The notes: a model not told the origin generated them from the sequence alone. Shown: positions 49,479 through 58,418, counted from the stretch's first letter. The stretch: DNA of 64,000 nt from Paenibacillus polymyxa (GCF_001719045.1 NZ_CP015423.1:1488001-1552000); one strand, 5' to 3'. A program made the numbers and translations.

Positions 49479-50537
49479 TTAAAGAGGGATTTCGTTAATA
49501 TGTTGCGGCTTGGCTACAGGCTCTCCATAATTTTGATTATTTTGTCCAATTACGCTTTTTTCACCATTCAGTTCAATCCGAATTTTTGTTTTGACCGCAT
49601 CATCTGAATTGTCTGCCGCTGTCAGCACAACCGATTCCAAAAATTCAGCAGGCACAGCTTCTCCTTTAGCAAACATATCATCTGAGAGAGATACCGTAAT
49701 TACGTTGTCTTTGGAGCGTTCTACCGATTTCAGCGCCGTCTCCCCTGTCATCACTTCTTGTAACCCATCTTTGGTCTGCGGCCCTTGAATCAATTGATGC
49801 AGTGCTGACTGGACACGATCTTTCTCAGGGCTAACCAACCGTGTTACAGGTACATAGTATTGAACTCCAGCAGGAGAAGAGGAAGAGAAATACACAGTGA
49901 CTGGACTGGAATCCAGGGGTGTCACGCCATGACCAATTTCCAAATTAATACCTACTGCACGCGTCAATGGATGATCCAGCGGTGTGCCGCCAACAGGCAT
50001 TTCGTTCAGTTTTTTGCCCTCCACCCAGATCTGTACGCTCTCAATATCGGGACGGTCGGTTAGGGTCCAGGTCAAGCTCTCCATTAATTTGCGTTCTTCC
50101 TGTGGCTTATAGTTGGCGAAAGATTTGTTGAATTCGACAACAGCCAGCTTGTTGTTCTTGTCCACTGTCACACTTTTTACTTCTGTACCCTGGGGTATTA
50201 CCCCTTTAAATCCCTCTGGTAATAATCCAGCATATGGCCCGCCCTCAACCAATGTTTCCAGCGCTGACTTGGCATCTGCCTGCACATCACCTGTAGCAAT
50301 CGGTAAAGATACCGGGGCCAGCAAACCGTTATGATCTTGCAAAAAAACAGCCCTCAGTTGCCCTGTACTGGCAGGTGCTTTTCCCGTTACAGCCTTAATC
50401 ATGGACTGCTCTGTCGTGGACGGCGGGGGGTCAATAGATGCCGATTCGTCGCCGAAAAGGCTGCAGCCTGACAACAACAGGGGTAGGGATAGCAGTCCAG
50501 CTACAGAGGTCATACGCCATGGGTGTTTTATATTCAT
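49479..50537 (-). CDS. gerM: Sporulation/germination lipoprotein GerM
   Basis: 352 residues: lipoprotein signal with LLLSGC, then two GerMN domains (about residues 60-190 and 205-325; QVWVEGKKLNEM-like strands and YYVPVTRLV mark their halves). GerM is made in sporulation and needed for proper cortex/forespore sealing and germination. SD GGGAGGAAC. First gene of the gerM-rph-rdgB run. Confidence 0.9.
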   Translation of the reverse strand: MNIKHPWRMTSVAGLLSLPLLLSGCSLFGDESASIDPPPSTTEQSMIKAVTGKAPASTGQLRAVFLQDHNGLLAPVSLPIATGDVQADAKSALETLVEGGPYAGLLPEGFKGVIPQGTEVKSVTVDKNNKLAVVEFNKSFANYKPQEERKLMESLTWTLTDRPDIESVQIWVEGKKLNEMPVGGTPLDHPLTRAVGINLEIGHGVTPLDSSPVTVYFSSSSPAGVQYYVPVTRLVSPEKDRVQSALHQLIQGPQTKDGLQEVMTGETALKSVERSKDNVITVSLSDDMFAKGEAVPAEFLESVVLTAADNSDDAVKTKIRIELNGEKSVIGQNNQNYGEPVAKPQHINEIPL

Positions 50538-50689
50538 AAGTGAAGTTCCTCCCTAACAATTTTGTACAGATTGTACTAATATGTATACGAGCCTCGCGTA
50601 AAAAATAACTACTTTTTCAGCAGACTGGACACACTGATCATAATTGCAGTGGAAATCAGGATCTATACGAGGAGGGGAATTTCAACTTT

Positions 50690-51247
50690 ATGGACAAGAA
50701 AAAAGCACCATACAGCTTGAATAGTAAAAAGGTAGCCGATGCCACCCGCGAGTTGCTGCACAAGCGTGGTGTACACCTGACTGAAATCGCAGAACTGGTC
50801 ATGCTTTTACAAAAAAAATATTACCCGACCCTAACGATGGAAGAATGTATTGAGAATGTGGACAAGGTGCTGATGAAGCGCGAGGTTCAAAATGCAGTGC
50901 TCACGGGCATCCAACTCGATATCCTTGCCGAACAGGGCGCCCTTCTTCCCCCATTGCAGGACATGATTGAGAATGATGAGGGATTATACGGAGTGGATGA
51001 GATTCTGGCCTTCTCCATCGTAAATGTGTACGGCAGCATTGGATTTACCAATTACGGTTATGTTGATAAACTCAAACCCGGTGTTCTGGAACGCTTGAAT
51101 GATAAAAGCCTCGGGCCGATCCATACGTTCCTGGACGACATCGTGGGCGCTATCGCAGCTTCGGCCAGCAGCCGTATCGCCCATCGCAAACAGGCAGAGC
51201 GCGAGCAGGAGCTTGGGGAAGAAAGTGCACCGAATACAACACGTTAA
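50690..51247 (+). CDS. Phosphatidylglycerophosphatase A-family protein (YutG-like)
   Basis: 185 residues, soluble, with the Gram-positive PgpA-like core FSIVNVYGSIGFTNYGYVDK and LDDIVGAIAAS. Start ATG 50690 follows GAGGAGGGG. Bacillus YutG has this architecture and is linked to phosphatidylglycerol synthesis. Activity is inferred by family. It stands alone, divergent from gerM. Confidence 0.82.
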   Translation: MDKKKAPYSLNSKKVADATRELLHKRGVHLTEIAELVMLLQKKYYPTLTMEECIENVDKVLMKREVQNAVLTGIQLDILAEQGALLPPLQDMIENDEGLYGVDEILAFSIVNVYGSIGFTNYGYVDKLKPGVLERLNDKSLGPIHTFLDDIVGAIAASASSRIAHRKQAEREQELGEESAPNTTR

Positions 51248-51324
51248 AAAAACAACAACACCCTAAATTATAAACAACACGTTGGAATATAACAGATATA
51301 GACAAGCTTAGAGGAGAACTAGAC

Positions 51325-51759
51325 ATGGCAAACGTAACTGAAGGATATACATTCCGTACGATGCAGGCTGACGATTATGATCAGGCCATTGAGCTTTGGA
51401 ATGGCTTAGACGGATTAGGATTAAGCGAGGCCGACTCACCGGAGCGGATTGCACGCTTTTTACAACGGAACGAAGGACTTAGCTTTGTCTGTGAGTACAA
51501 CGGAAACATTATAGGCACGATTTTAGCGGGTCACGATTCTCGCAGGGGGTTTTTGTATCATCTCGGTGTAGCCACAGCACATCGTGGTCAAGGGATCGCG
51601 CCCAGACTGGTGGATAAGGCGTTATCTGCTTTGCTGAGAGAAGGCATTGATAAATGTCATCTGTTTGTAATGGAGCATAACGCAGGGGGTCAACGCTTCT
51701 GGTCAGATAACGGCTGGGAGAAACGGGATGGAATTTTACTATATTCCCGAGGGCTTTGA
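51325..51759 (+). CDS. GNAT-family N-acetyltransferase
   Basis: 144 residues. The acetyl-CoA loop is visible as GVATAHRGQGIAPRLVDKAL, and the later strand KCHLFVMEHNAGGQRFW is typical of the fold. SD GAGGAGAAC. Substrate unknown. Confidence 0.88.
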   Translation: MANVTEGYTFRTMQADDYDQAIELWNGLDGLGLSEADSPERIARFLQRNEGLSFVCEYNGNIIGTILAGHDSRRGFLYHLGVATAHRGQGIAPRLVDKALSALLREGIDKCHLFVMEHNAGGQRFWSDNGWEKRDGILLYSRGL

Positions 51760-51796
51760 ATAGGGTCTAAGTGCTTGATCTATACAAATAGGAACG

Positions 51797-51837
51797 CCGG
51801 GTCTGATTCAAGTCGAGTTAGAAACGATCAGACCCGG
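51797..51837 (+). terminator. Hairpin after the acetyltransferase gene
   Basis: CCGGGTCTGAT pairs perfectly with ATCAGACCCGG. There is no T-run, so it may be a transcript-stabilising or weak terminator hairpin. Confidence 0.5.
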
Positions 51838-51906
51838 TGCATAAAACTCACAACATATTGATTAGCAATCCTGACATTTCAAGCCCAGATTACCTTCATT
51901 CATAAA

Positions 51907-52698
51907 TTACAATCCATTTTTTGGACGCAGTGCACGTTCTACAATTCCCAGCGTGGATTGACGAGAGAATAACCGGGATACCTGAGCTACCCAATAGTTC
52001 TGGCGACCGGAAATGATGTGACTACGCCCCTTTTCAAATGCTCTCAACGCGTTCTTCACAACGGTTTGGGGAGTTTCCCTAATTCCAACTGACGCTTCAC
52101 TTGCGCCAACAATATCAAAAAAAGGCGTTTCTGTTGAGCCTGGACAAAGGGCCAGAACTTTAAGCCCCCGTTTCCGATTTTCGGCCCATAGCGCTTCAGT
52201 AAAAGAAAGCACAAATGCTTTGGTTGCTCCATACACCGCCATATAAGGATCGGGCTGAAATGCAGCTGTGGAAGAAACATTGATTAATCCACCATCCCGC
52301 TTACGCAATAAATCAGGCATAAATGCATGTGTGATGTCGACTAAAGCAGCCACATTGAGCATCACTTCCTCATGCTGTCGTTCTCCTGAAACCTGCTCAA
52401 AGTATCCATAGGTGGCAAAACCGGCGTTGTTAATCAAGAGATCTACCTTCAGCTGTTGCTTTTGAACCTCCTGATGCAATGCTTGTGGTGCTCCTGGTGT
52501 GGAAAGATCCATCGCAATCACCGTTGCTTTTACGTTAAATTTAGCTGAGAGTTCTTTAGCCAGCGTCTCTAATTTGGTTTCATTGCGTGCTACCAAAATG
52601 AGATTACATTTCTTAACTGCGAGCGAATAGGCAAAGGCCTCGCCAATCCCGGATGAAGCCCCTGTGATCAGAGCTGTTTTGTTTGCGTACATAAACAT
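51907..52698 (-). CDS. Short-chain dehydrogenase/reductase
   Basis: ATG 52698 (MFMYANKTALITG) follows GGAGG by 8 nt; the ATG at 52713 overlaps that SD. 263 residues: NAD(P) loop TGASSGIG, NNAG, catalytic SSTAA and YGATK. Substrate unknown. It lies downstream of a TetR gene on the same strand and may be its target. Confidence 0.92.
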   Translation of the reverse strand: MFMYANKTALITGASSGIGEAFAYSLAVKKCNLILVARNETKLETLAKELSAKFNVKATVIAMDLSTPGAPQALHQEVQKQQLKVDLLINNAGFATYGYFEQVSGERQHEEVMLNVAALVDITHAFMPDLLRKRDGGLINVSSTAAFQPDPYMAVYGATKAFVLSFTEALWAENRKRGLKVLALCPGSTETPFFDIVGASEASVGIRETPQTVVKNALRAFEKGRSHIISGRQNYWVAQVSRLFSRQSTLGIVERALRPKNGL

Positions 52699-52803
52699 GA
52701 TGATAACCTCCATAGTATCATAGTTTTATTTTAGAAACATTGTTACCGCTACTCTATAATGAACTGAAGTCATCTACTATGACGACCTCAGAACACTTCA
52801 TAT

Positions 52804-53442
52804 TTACGATGGGGATGAGGATGTTTTAAATGCTACGAGCGTATTCTTCAGTGTAAATGTATACACTCCTTGAGCCATATCTACATCTGAAAAATGACCT
52901 GCAAACTGAAGATGTATGACTCCATGTAAAGCAGACCACAGCATTCGGACAACCAACAGCGGATCTTCCTCTTTCAGTGCCCCTATCTCCATAGCATGTG
53001 TGACGGTGTGCAGAATTCGTGACAATGCCGTTGTGGTACCCTCCAAGCTCTGTTCATCCGGCTTGAAATCAGATAATGCACCGCCAAACATCATTTTGTA
53101 ATAAGCTGAATGAAGCTGCGCAAATTCCCAGTACGCCCAGCATAGAGCTTCAAGATCAGCGAGTACGCTTTCGGTAACAGGTACTTGCTGGAAGGATTCA
53201 GCCAATAGCCGACATCCATCCAGGTACATCTCATTGGCAAGACCGTCCTTACTGCCAAAAATACTGTAAATGATCTTGGTGGAACAGCTTAATTTCTGCG
53301 CAACTCGCCGCACGGTCACGGCCTCTGGCCCTTCTTCCGCAAGAAGGATGCATGCCGCATCGATGACATTTTTACGTAGCAATTGCTGCTGCTGTAGCTT
53401 CACTTCCGAATAGGTTTTATAGGGATGCGATGGCTCGGACAT
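52804..53442 (-). CDS. TetR-family transcriptional regulator
   Basis: 212 residues. N-terminal HTH VTVRRVAQKLSCSTKIIYSI followed by the helix FGSKDGLANEMY, then a ligand-binding domain of the TetR_C class. SD AAGGAAG. Located 105 bp upstream of the SDR gene. Confidence 0.9.
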   Translation of the reverse strand: MSEPSHPYKTYSEVKLQQQQLLRKNVIDAACILLAEEGPEAVTVRRVAQKLSCSTKIIYSIFGSKDGLANEMYLDGCRLLAESFQQVPVTESVLADLEALCWAYWEFAQLHSAYYKMMFGGALSDFKPDEQSLEGTTTALSRILHTVTHAMEIGALKEEDPLLVVRMLWSALHGVIHLQFAGHFSDVDMAQGVYTFTLKNTLVAFKTSSSPS

Positions 53443-53580
53443 GATTCAATACACTTCCTTTTGCTTATTAAGAACTGTCGCTTGATGCTACTATAATAAA
53501 TTAAAGATCTACACAAGATTTCAGGAAACAGCGTTTCCGTTAAGAATCATAGTATTCTAAGCCTGAGTGTTTGTCAAATG

Positions 53581-53620
53581 AAAAAAAGAACGCAATGAGT
53601 AGGTACACTTACCGCGCTCT
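53581..53620 (-). terminator. Terminator after the NmrA-like gene
   Basis: On the minus strand AGAGCGC pairs with GCGTTCT around an inner GGTA/TACC stem, then TTTTTTT. Confidence 0.65.
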
Positions 53621-53662
53621 GGTTGAATACTTAAAAATGAAGCTATGTTTGGCGTTCCATGA

Positions 53663-54298
53663 TTAGTAGGCAATGCCTACTCGTGTACGGACAAATTCGT
53701 AACTCTTGCATTGACGATAGGTAAAATCAGCCGTATCCGCGGTGGTAATTTGTGAGCCACCTTCAGGCAAAAAATCTTTTTCCACACGATAAATCCCTGT
53801 CCGCGCTCCATCCGGCAGATAGGTTGGACATACGATTGTCCAGTCTAGTGCTGATTCACGCAGCAATTCGTACACTCGCCGATGTTCCTCAGCCGCACGA
53901 GTGCTGCGTCGCCGGGTCTCGGAGGACTCGTACCGATACAGGTCCGGTTCGGTCTGGCTTTGTAAAATCCCTGCCGTTCCTACCGTAATGAGCCGGGAAA
54001 TGGACTGCTCCTGCATGAGCCGGATCAGCAGGGCTATATTAGCGGATAAGGTAGTCGTTCCACCCGTATTCAGCGCACTGATCACAGTCGTCGCCCCACC
54101 CTTCAGCGCTTGTGCTACGTTCTCTGCATTAGTGGCATCGCCTTGTACGATTTGCAGCTGATTCCCGTATCCGGGTGCGTAATCCTCCAGCTTGTCCGGT
54201 GAACGAACAAGGACCGTAACGGCATGACCGTCCGCTAATGCATAATCTAATATGTACCGTCCTACGCGTCCGGTAGCTCCCAGCAGCAGCAAATTCAT
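53663..54298 (-). CDS. NAD(P)-binding protein, atypical SDR/NmrA-like
   Basis: ATG 54298 (MNLLLLGATGRVGRYIL) follows AAGAGGA; the longer frame is unsupported. 211 residues with the GATGRVG dinucleotide loop, VTVLVRSPDKL and WTIVCPTYLPDG. Related proteins are NADH-flavin reductase-like or biliverdin reductase-like. Function not assignable. Confidence 0.88.
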   Translation of the reverse strand: MNLLLLGATGRVGRYILDYALADGHAVTVLVRSPDKLEDYAPGYGNQLQIVQGDATNAENVAQALKGGATTVISALNTGGTTTLSANIALLIRLMQEQSISRLITVGTAGILQSQTEPDLYRYESSETRRRSTRAAEEHRRVYELLRESALDWTIVCPTYLPDGARTGIYRVEKDFLPEGGSQITTADTADFTYRQCKSYEFVRTRVGIAY

Positions 54299-54375
54299 AA
54301 AATCCTCTTTTCCGGCATGCATGCCGCTTGTCATGTTGCTCTTGTCATGTCACTTTGTTGGTTAACTTTCCGCGA

Positions 54376-55386
54376 CTATTGGCGGCAAAGGGGATAGAAG
54401 CGCGTGATTGAGTCCGTCTCGCTCATAGAGGCCCGTTCACGGCGTACCAGTTCCACCAGATGAGCCAGCGTCTCGGACATGGCAAACCTTAGCTGGTGAA
54501 TACCCAGCTTGCCACCGAACATGGCCATGCACAGCTCATAGGCTGTGCTGCCCTCCGGTTGGATCAGCTGCTGGAATTTCTCCAGCCGTTCTTCATGATG
54601 CGCCAGCAACGCTTGCGTCCGCTCCCGAAAATAACCAAACGGATTGCGGTGCCCCGGATATGCCCACGCTACCTCCAGCTCGCCTAGACGCTGCAAGCCG
54701 TCTACATAAGACTTCAACGGCTGGGCATCACTGTCTGGCAGCAGACTGATATTAGGAGAAATCTGCGGCAAAACTGCGTCACCGCAGAGGATAACGCCGC
54801 TATTCGGGTCATATAAGGACACATGTCCGGGCGCATGTCCTCCTGTCTCGACGGGGAGCCAACTGCGTTCACCCCATTCCAGACGAGCGTCCATTCCGGT
54901 AGGAATAACGGTAATCTCAGGCTGTGGATTCACTTGCAAATATGCCTGCCGCATATGTAATTCCAAGGCCGACACTTGCTCCAAAGGAAAGCCATGCTGG
55001 ACAAAAAAGCGGGGAAGCCTGTTCTCCATAGCGACCGTCGATTCTGGAGCGTCCCACATCATCATCGCTTCCTTATGGCTTCGAGCTGACATATGAACAC
55101 GAGCCTGACTTTGCTGCTGCATCCAGCCCGCCAATCCGTAATGATCGGGGTGATGATGAGTCACCACAATGTCAGAGATATCCCCAAAGGACATCCCCAG
55201 CTGTTGGAAGACATGCGCCCATTCTGCCTCAGTGTCCATATTGCGCGGCCCCGGGTCTACAATCGTAAAACCGTGCTGTCCCTTGAGCACATAGCTATTC
55301 ACCCAGCGCAGCGGAAAGGACATGGATATTTTGACCTGAAAGCCTCCGTCTATTCGCTCACACGGTGTAAGCTCTGGCATTTTCAT
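54376..55386 (-). CDS. MBL-fold metallohydrolase
   Basis: ATG 55386 (MKMPELTPCER) is the first good start after the end of the upstream gene; the longer frame overlaps that gene. 336 residues: metal site VTHHHPDHYGLAGW, ETGGHAPGHVSLYDP and LCGDAVLP are the hallmark motifs. Glyoxalase-II-like group. 22 bp downstream of the methyltransferase gene. Confidence 0.9.
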   Translation of the reverse strand: MKMPELTPCERIDGGFQVKISMSFPLRWVNSYVLKGQHGFTIVDPGPRNMDTEAEWAHVFQQLGMSFGDISDIVVTHHHPDHYGLAGWMQQQSQARVHMSARSHKEAMMMWDAPESTVAMENRLPRFFVQHGFPLEQVSALELHMRQAYLQVNPQPEITVIPTGMDARLEWGERSWLPVETGGHAPGHVSLYDPNSGVILCGDAVLPQISPNISLLPDSDAQPLKSYVDGLQRLGELEVAWAYPGHRNPFGYFRERTQALLAHHEERLEKFQQLIQPEGSTAYELCMAMFGGKLGIHQLRFAMSETLAHLVELVRRERASMSETDSITRFYPLCRQ

Positions 55387-55408
55387 GGCTTCCATCCGCC
55401 TTTCTGTT

Positions 55409-56194
55409 TCAAGCCCGCACGCCGACAAAAATCATTCGAGGCGAAGCATCTTCAATATATTGATCTTCATTATAGCTTCCGTGTACCTGCTCTATAGATA
55501 GTCCGGCTTGCTCTAGCAATCCACGAAACTTTTCATATGGATATAGCTTCACTCGTTCATGATACACGCGCGCAGGTTCTCCCTCAGTAGGAGTCGTGCC
55601 CAGAGCAGAGGCTACCTCAGTGCCCGCAACGGATGCACTTGACCGAATCGCAATTTGTTTTTTCACAAAGCCATCTTCAATGACCCGACGCTCCTCAATC
55701 CAATTCCCTTCATCCTCCCGTGACGAATGCGGTACCAAATGAGCGGTTACATAAGCAGGGTTCAAATAATCTATGATAAAGCGTCCTCCCGGCTTCAACA
55801 GCCGATATATTTCCTTTAATACTTTAAGCTGCTCCTCATCCTTTTCAAAATAACCGAAGGAGGTGAACAAATTCATCACCGCGTCATAGCTTTCATCCAG
55901 CGGCACCTCTCTCATATCCCCTTGATGCCAACTTACCCGCCCTTCGGAATCAGCTGCACGAGCCTCTCTTAGCAGCACATTGGAAAGGTCTACACCTGTC
56001 ACCTTATAACCTGCATCTGCGAGCGCAAGCGAATGACGGCCCATCCCACAGCATAAATCCAATACGCTGGAGCCTTGCGGTAATTTGAGCCAGGAGATCA
56101 TTTTTTGCACTTCCTGATAGGCTCCCTGAAAGTCGCGATGCTTGTATACCAATAAATAATCTTCCCCAAAGCTTTGCTCGTACCATTCTGCCAT
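55409..56194 (-). CDS. Class I SAM-dependent methyltransferase
   Basis: ATG 56194 (MAEWYEQSFGEDY) follows GGAGGAGAAA; the frame to 56218 is unsupported. 261 residues: SSVLDLCCGMGRHSLALAD (SAM motif I), YDAVMNLFTSFGYF and LKPGGRFIIDYLNP. Substrate unknown. First of a short minus-strand run with the MBL and NmrA-like genes. Confidence 0.92.
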   Translation of the reverse strand: MAEWYEQSFGEDYLLVYKHRDFQGAYQEVQKMISWLKLPQGSSVLDLCCGMGRHSLALADAGYKVTGVDLSNVLLREARAADSEGRVSWHQGDMREVPLDESYDAVMNLFTSFGYFEKDEEQLKVLKEIYRLLKPGGRFIIDYLNPAYVTAHLVPHSSREDEGNWIEERRVIEDGFVKKQIAIRSSASVAGTEVASALGTTPTEGEPARVYHERVKLYPYEKFRGLLEQAGLSIEQVHGSYNEDQYIEDASPRMIFVGVRA

Positions 56195-56331
56195 ATCGTT
56201 TCTCCTCCATGAACTCATTTCGCTCTATTACATACTATATTAGCTTTTTCAAACTGGAAACTCAAAAGCATTACGAATAAGGGTTTTACAAAAAATCCTG
56301 AGCAACAAACATGTTACAATAATCGTTATTT

Positions 56332-56416
56332 GAATCCATTTCATAATACCTTCAGTAGCTTTAATAAAGAGTACATATAGATCAAAATGGTTTAATCATT
56401 TATGAAATGGATTCAT
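56332..56416. repeat. 16-bp perfect inverted repeat with 53-bp loop
   Basis: TGAATCCATTTCATAA at 56332-56347 and its exact complement at 56401-56416, between the methyltransferase and the DUF72 fragment. No T-run. Could be an operator pair or a remnant. Confidence 0.6.
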
Positions 56417-56537
56417 TTGAGCTTAAATATTCATAGGAACTTCATACCAACTTCATGTGATTCACCCCATTTTATCATTAAAATGATTCATGGGAACGCC
56501 TTTAGAAGGATTCATAAGAGAAAGGAGCGGGGAAGTT

Positions 56538-56894
56538 ATGATTCAAATTGGACTTACGGGTTGGGGCGATCATGATGACTTGTATCCAACCGGCACCAAA
56601 GCTAACCAAAAACTAAGCGTCTATGAAAGCCATTTTCCGGTAGTAGAGATGGATAGTTCTTTCTATGCGGTGCAGCCCACAGATCGTATGGCACGCTGGG
56701 CGGCGGAAACCCCTGACTCTTTTTCATTTCTCGTCAAAGCCTATCAAGGCATGACTGGACATACCCGCGGCAAGCAGCCTTACTTCAAAACAATAGATGC
56801 CATGTACGAAGCACTGCATGCATCTATACAACCTCTTCGAGAAGCGGGCAAGCTCAAAGCCGTGCTGTTTCAGTACCCACCTGTATCTATATAA
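56538..56894 (+). pseudogene. DUF72 family protein, 3'-truncated
   Basis: ATG 56538 (MIQIGLTGWGDH) follows AAAGGAGCGG. 118 residues cover the N-terminal part of the DUF72 (YecE-like) barrel: GLTGWGDHDD, EMDSSFYAVQPTD, FLVKAYQGMTGH and FQYPP. The family is about 250-290 residues; here the frame ends three codons after FQYPP, exactly where the base composition falls to AT-rich. The rest of the gene is not seen downstream, so it was probably cut by insertion or deletion. Confidence 0.85.
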
Positions 56895-56901
56895 AAATAT
56901 A

Positions 56902-57024
56902 TGTTCATAAATCTATTTTTTATATAATCCCTTGATTTTCATGAACGAAATGAATATTTTCTAAATGTACATAAATCTATATGTGTACATAAATAACTGG
57001 TCAGACATATAAAATGTACATAAT
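56902..57024. repeat. Four imperfect TGTACATAAAT direct repeats
   Basis: TGTTCATAAATCTAT (56902), TGTACATAAATCTAT (56966), TGTACATAAATAACT (56984) and TGTACATAATTAAAG (57015) lie in AT-rich DNA right after the DUF72 break. No gene here. Possible operator array or iteron remnant. Confidence 0.5.
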
Positions 57025-57122
57025 TAAAGACAGTTCGTTTAATGAAACAAAAAATCAAACGTGGCGCGCTGGCCATTTTACGCAGTAAATAGGAACTTCC
57101 TGAAATCAAGCAAATTCCTACA

Positions 57123-57162
57123 AAACAAAAAACATGAGACCGGTAACTGTACCGAGCTCATG
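57123..57162 (-). terminator. Terminator of the small-peptide region
   Basis: On the minus strand CATGAGCTCGGTA, a 4-nt loop and TACCGGTCTCATG (two mismatches), then TTTTTTG. It lies 62 bp past the stop of the four-Cys ORF. Confidence 0.75.
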
Positions 57163-57224
57163 CTTTAAAAGATGCTTTTTGTTTGGTCTTTTTTTATAAA
57201 CTCACTACTAATTTCATTACTCAC

Positions 57225-57392
57225 TCACTCATCACCTGAACAGGGAAGCCCAATGTTAACCCATTGCCCGTTATTACAGACAAAAGTTGTTCCAATATTA
57301 TCATTTGATCCGCCGATACATTTACTTGAACCTTCGCTACAACTTCTTAGAGATTTATTATTTTGTTTATTTTTTGATTTCATTTTTGCCAA
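57225..57392 (-). CDS. Small four-cysteine peptide ORF
   Basis: TTG 57392 follows GAGGTGATT; ATG 57383 is an alternative without SD. 55 residues: a basic, Asn/Lys/Ser-rich first third (MKSKNKQNNKSL), then four cysteines (RSCSEGSSKCIGG ... FVCNNGQWVNIGLPCSGDE). No signal peptide. It is the last ORF before the terminator at 57123-57162, behind the RiPP-like precursor. It might be another precursor or an unrelated small protein; I cannot assign it. Confidence 0.55.
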   Translation of the reverse strand: MAKMKSKNKQNNKSLRSCSEGSSKCIGGSNDNIGTTFVCNNGQWVNIGLPCSGDE

Positions 57393-57423
57393 AATAATCA
57401 CCTCATAATTAGATTTGTATTAG

Positions 57424-57573
57424 TCAGTCTGGGGCATCAGTATCTGTATCGGTGGGACCTAATGTTACTGAAGCTGAAGTTCCAGTTACATCTCCGTCAA
57501 CTATTGGGGCGGATTCACGAAAATTTATACCGAAAGGGAATAATTCGAGTTCATACTGTACTAATAAAATCAC
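57424..57573 (-). CDS. Possible ATP-grasp-modified RiPP precursor peptide
   Basis: GTG 57573 (AAGG 6 nt upstream) opens 49 codons. The middle reads LFPFGINFRESAP, resembling the PFG/PFF leader motif recognised by ATP-grasp peptide ligases, and the C-terminus is a Thr/Asp-rich stretch TLGPTDTDTDAPD, the residue pairing expected for ester cross-links in graspetides. It directly follows, with overlap, a broken ATP-grasp maturase gene. The start is uncertain and the whole locus may be dead. Identification is inference from motif and context. Confidence 0.45.
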   Translation of the reverse strand: MILLVQYELELFPFGINFRESAPIVDGDVTGTSASVTLGPTDTDTDAPD

Positions 57574-57837
57574 TTATTGCCTTATTATCTATGTTATCCC
57601 CAATATAAGGATTTGGCTTGATTCTCCACCATATCTTAGATATATCATTAAAATTTAATGACTTGTCGTTTATTATGAATTTTCCATGAGGTTTATCCGG
57701 TTTCATGATTAGGGCGATTTTGTGGTTTTTATTGTAAATATCAAAAATTTGGACTTTAACTTCTTTGCTATTAAACCGGCTCGAACAGCTAATAAATGTG
57801 GATCATTTTCGTGTCCAAATAACAAAACGTTCTTCAT
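57551..57837 (-). pseudogene. ATP-grasp peptide maturase, N-terminal remnant with frameshift
   Basis: ATG 57837 follows AGGAG. The first frame reads KNVLLFGHENDPHLLAVRAG and IAKK; near 57757-57765 the sense moves to another frame: VKVQIFDIYNKNH, IMKPDKPHGKFIIND, LNFNDISKIWWRIKPNPY, to a stop at 57551. The strand pattern and the phrase DISKIWWRIKP match the pre-ATP-grasp domain of MvdC/MvdD-like and related RiPP maturases (typical D-x-S-x-VWWRRP). The ATP-grasp domain itself is missing. Family call is by eye. Confidence 0.5.
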
Positions 57838-58418
57838 TATTATTTATCTCCTAAATCGATATTTATCCAACTAATTCAATTTGAATCTGAATTTCTACTG
57901 CTCATTTAAGTATTATTCTCTAAGCATATCTTAAATATACCCATCTGCTTGCTAAGCGGGCTATTCTGTTTTATTGCGGTCTTGAAAATAGAGAATTTAA
58001 ATTTTGTTCAAATTGTACCTTGACGTCTGATGAGCGGTTTTTTTAGAAAGATATGATAAGAGAATTTGCAAGGGGTAGATGCTTTTGAAAAACAAGGAAT
58101 TATGGACGGACAATAAATAGACGTTATGATTATGGAAAAATTGATCTAAGCCGAAAGAAGCAAGACCCATTCAAAGGGGCTTGCTCCTTTTTTAAAAAAA
58201 TAGTTACATAGAAATGCAGCAGAATAAGGTCTTCTTTATTTCTATATAAAGGCTCATACTCTCATGGTTGGTCCTTTATGGCTTTGTTAGTAGTCAAAAC
58301 ATCCGATTTATACATAAACTTGAACCTGCTAGTACTCAAATCGTCTAATATGACTAGCAACTGACATAGATAAAGGAACTCCTATTGGTTACATCGATAG
58401 CTTAATACCATTTCCTTG
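57838..58418 (+). other. AT-rich intergenic region with one terminator
   Basis: No gene is convincing. On the plus strand GCAAGACCC (58160-58168) pairs with GGGGCTTGC (58176-58184) followed by TCCTTTTTT, a terminator with no clear upstream gene; a 13-codon ORF (MLLKNKELWT...) with AAGGGG upstream begins near 58079 and is too short to judge. Confidence 0.4.

Noticed and set aside
57172..57658. Plus-strand frames at 57172-57408 and 57452-57658
   Set aside because: They are antisense to minus-strand small ORFs that have SDs, a shared terminator and better protein-like content.
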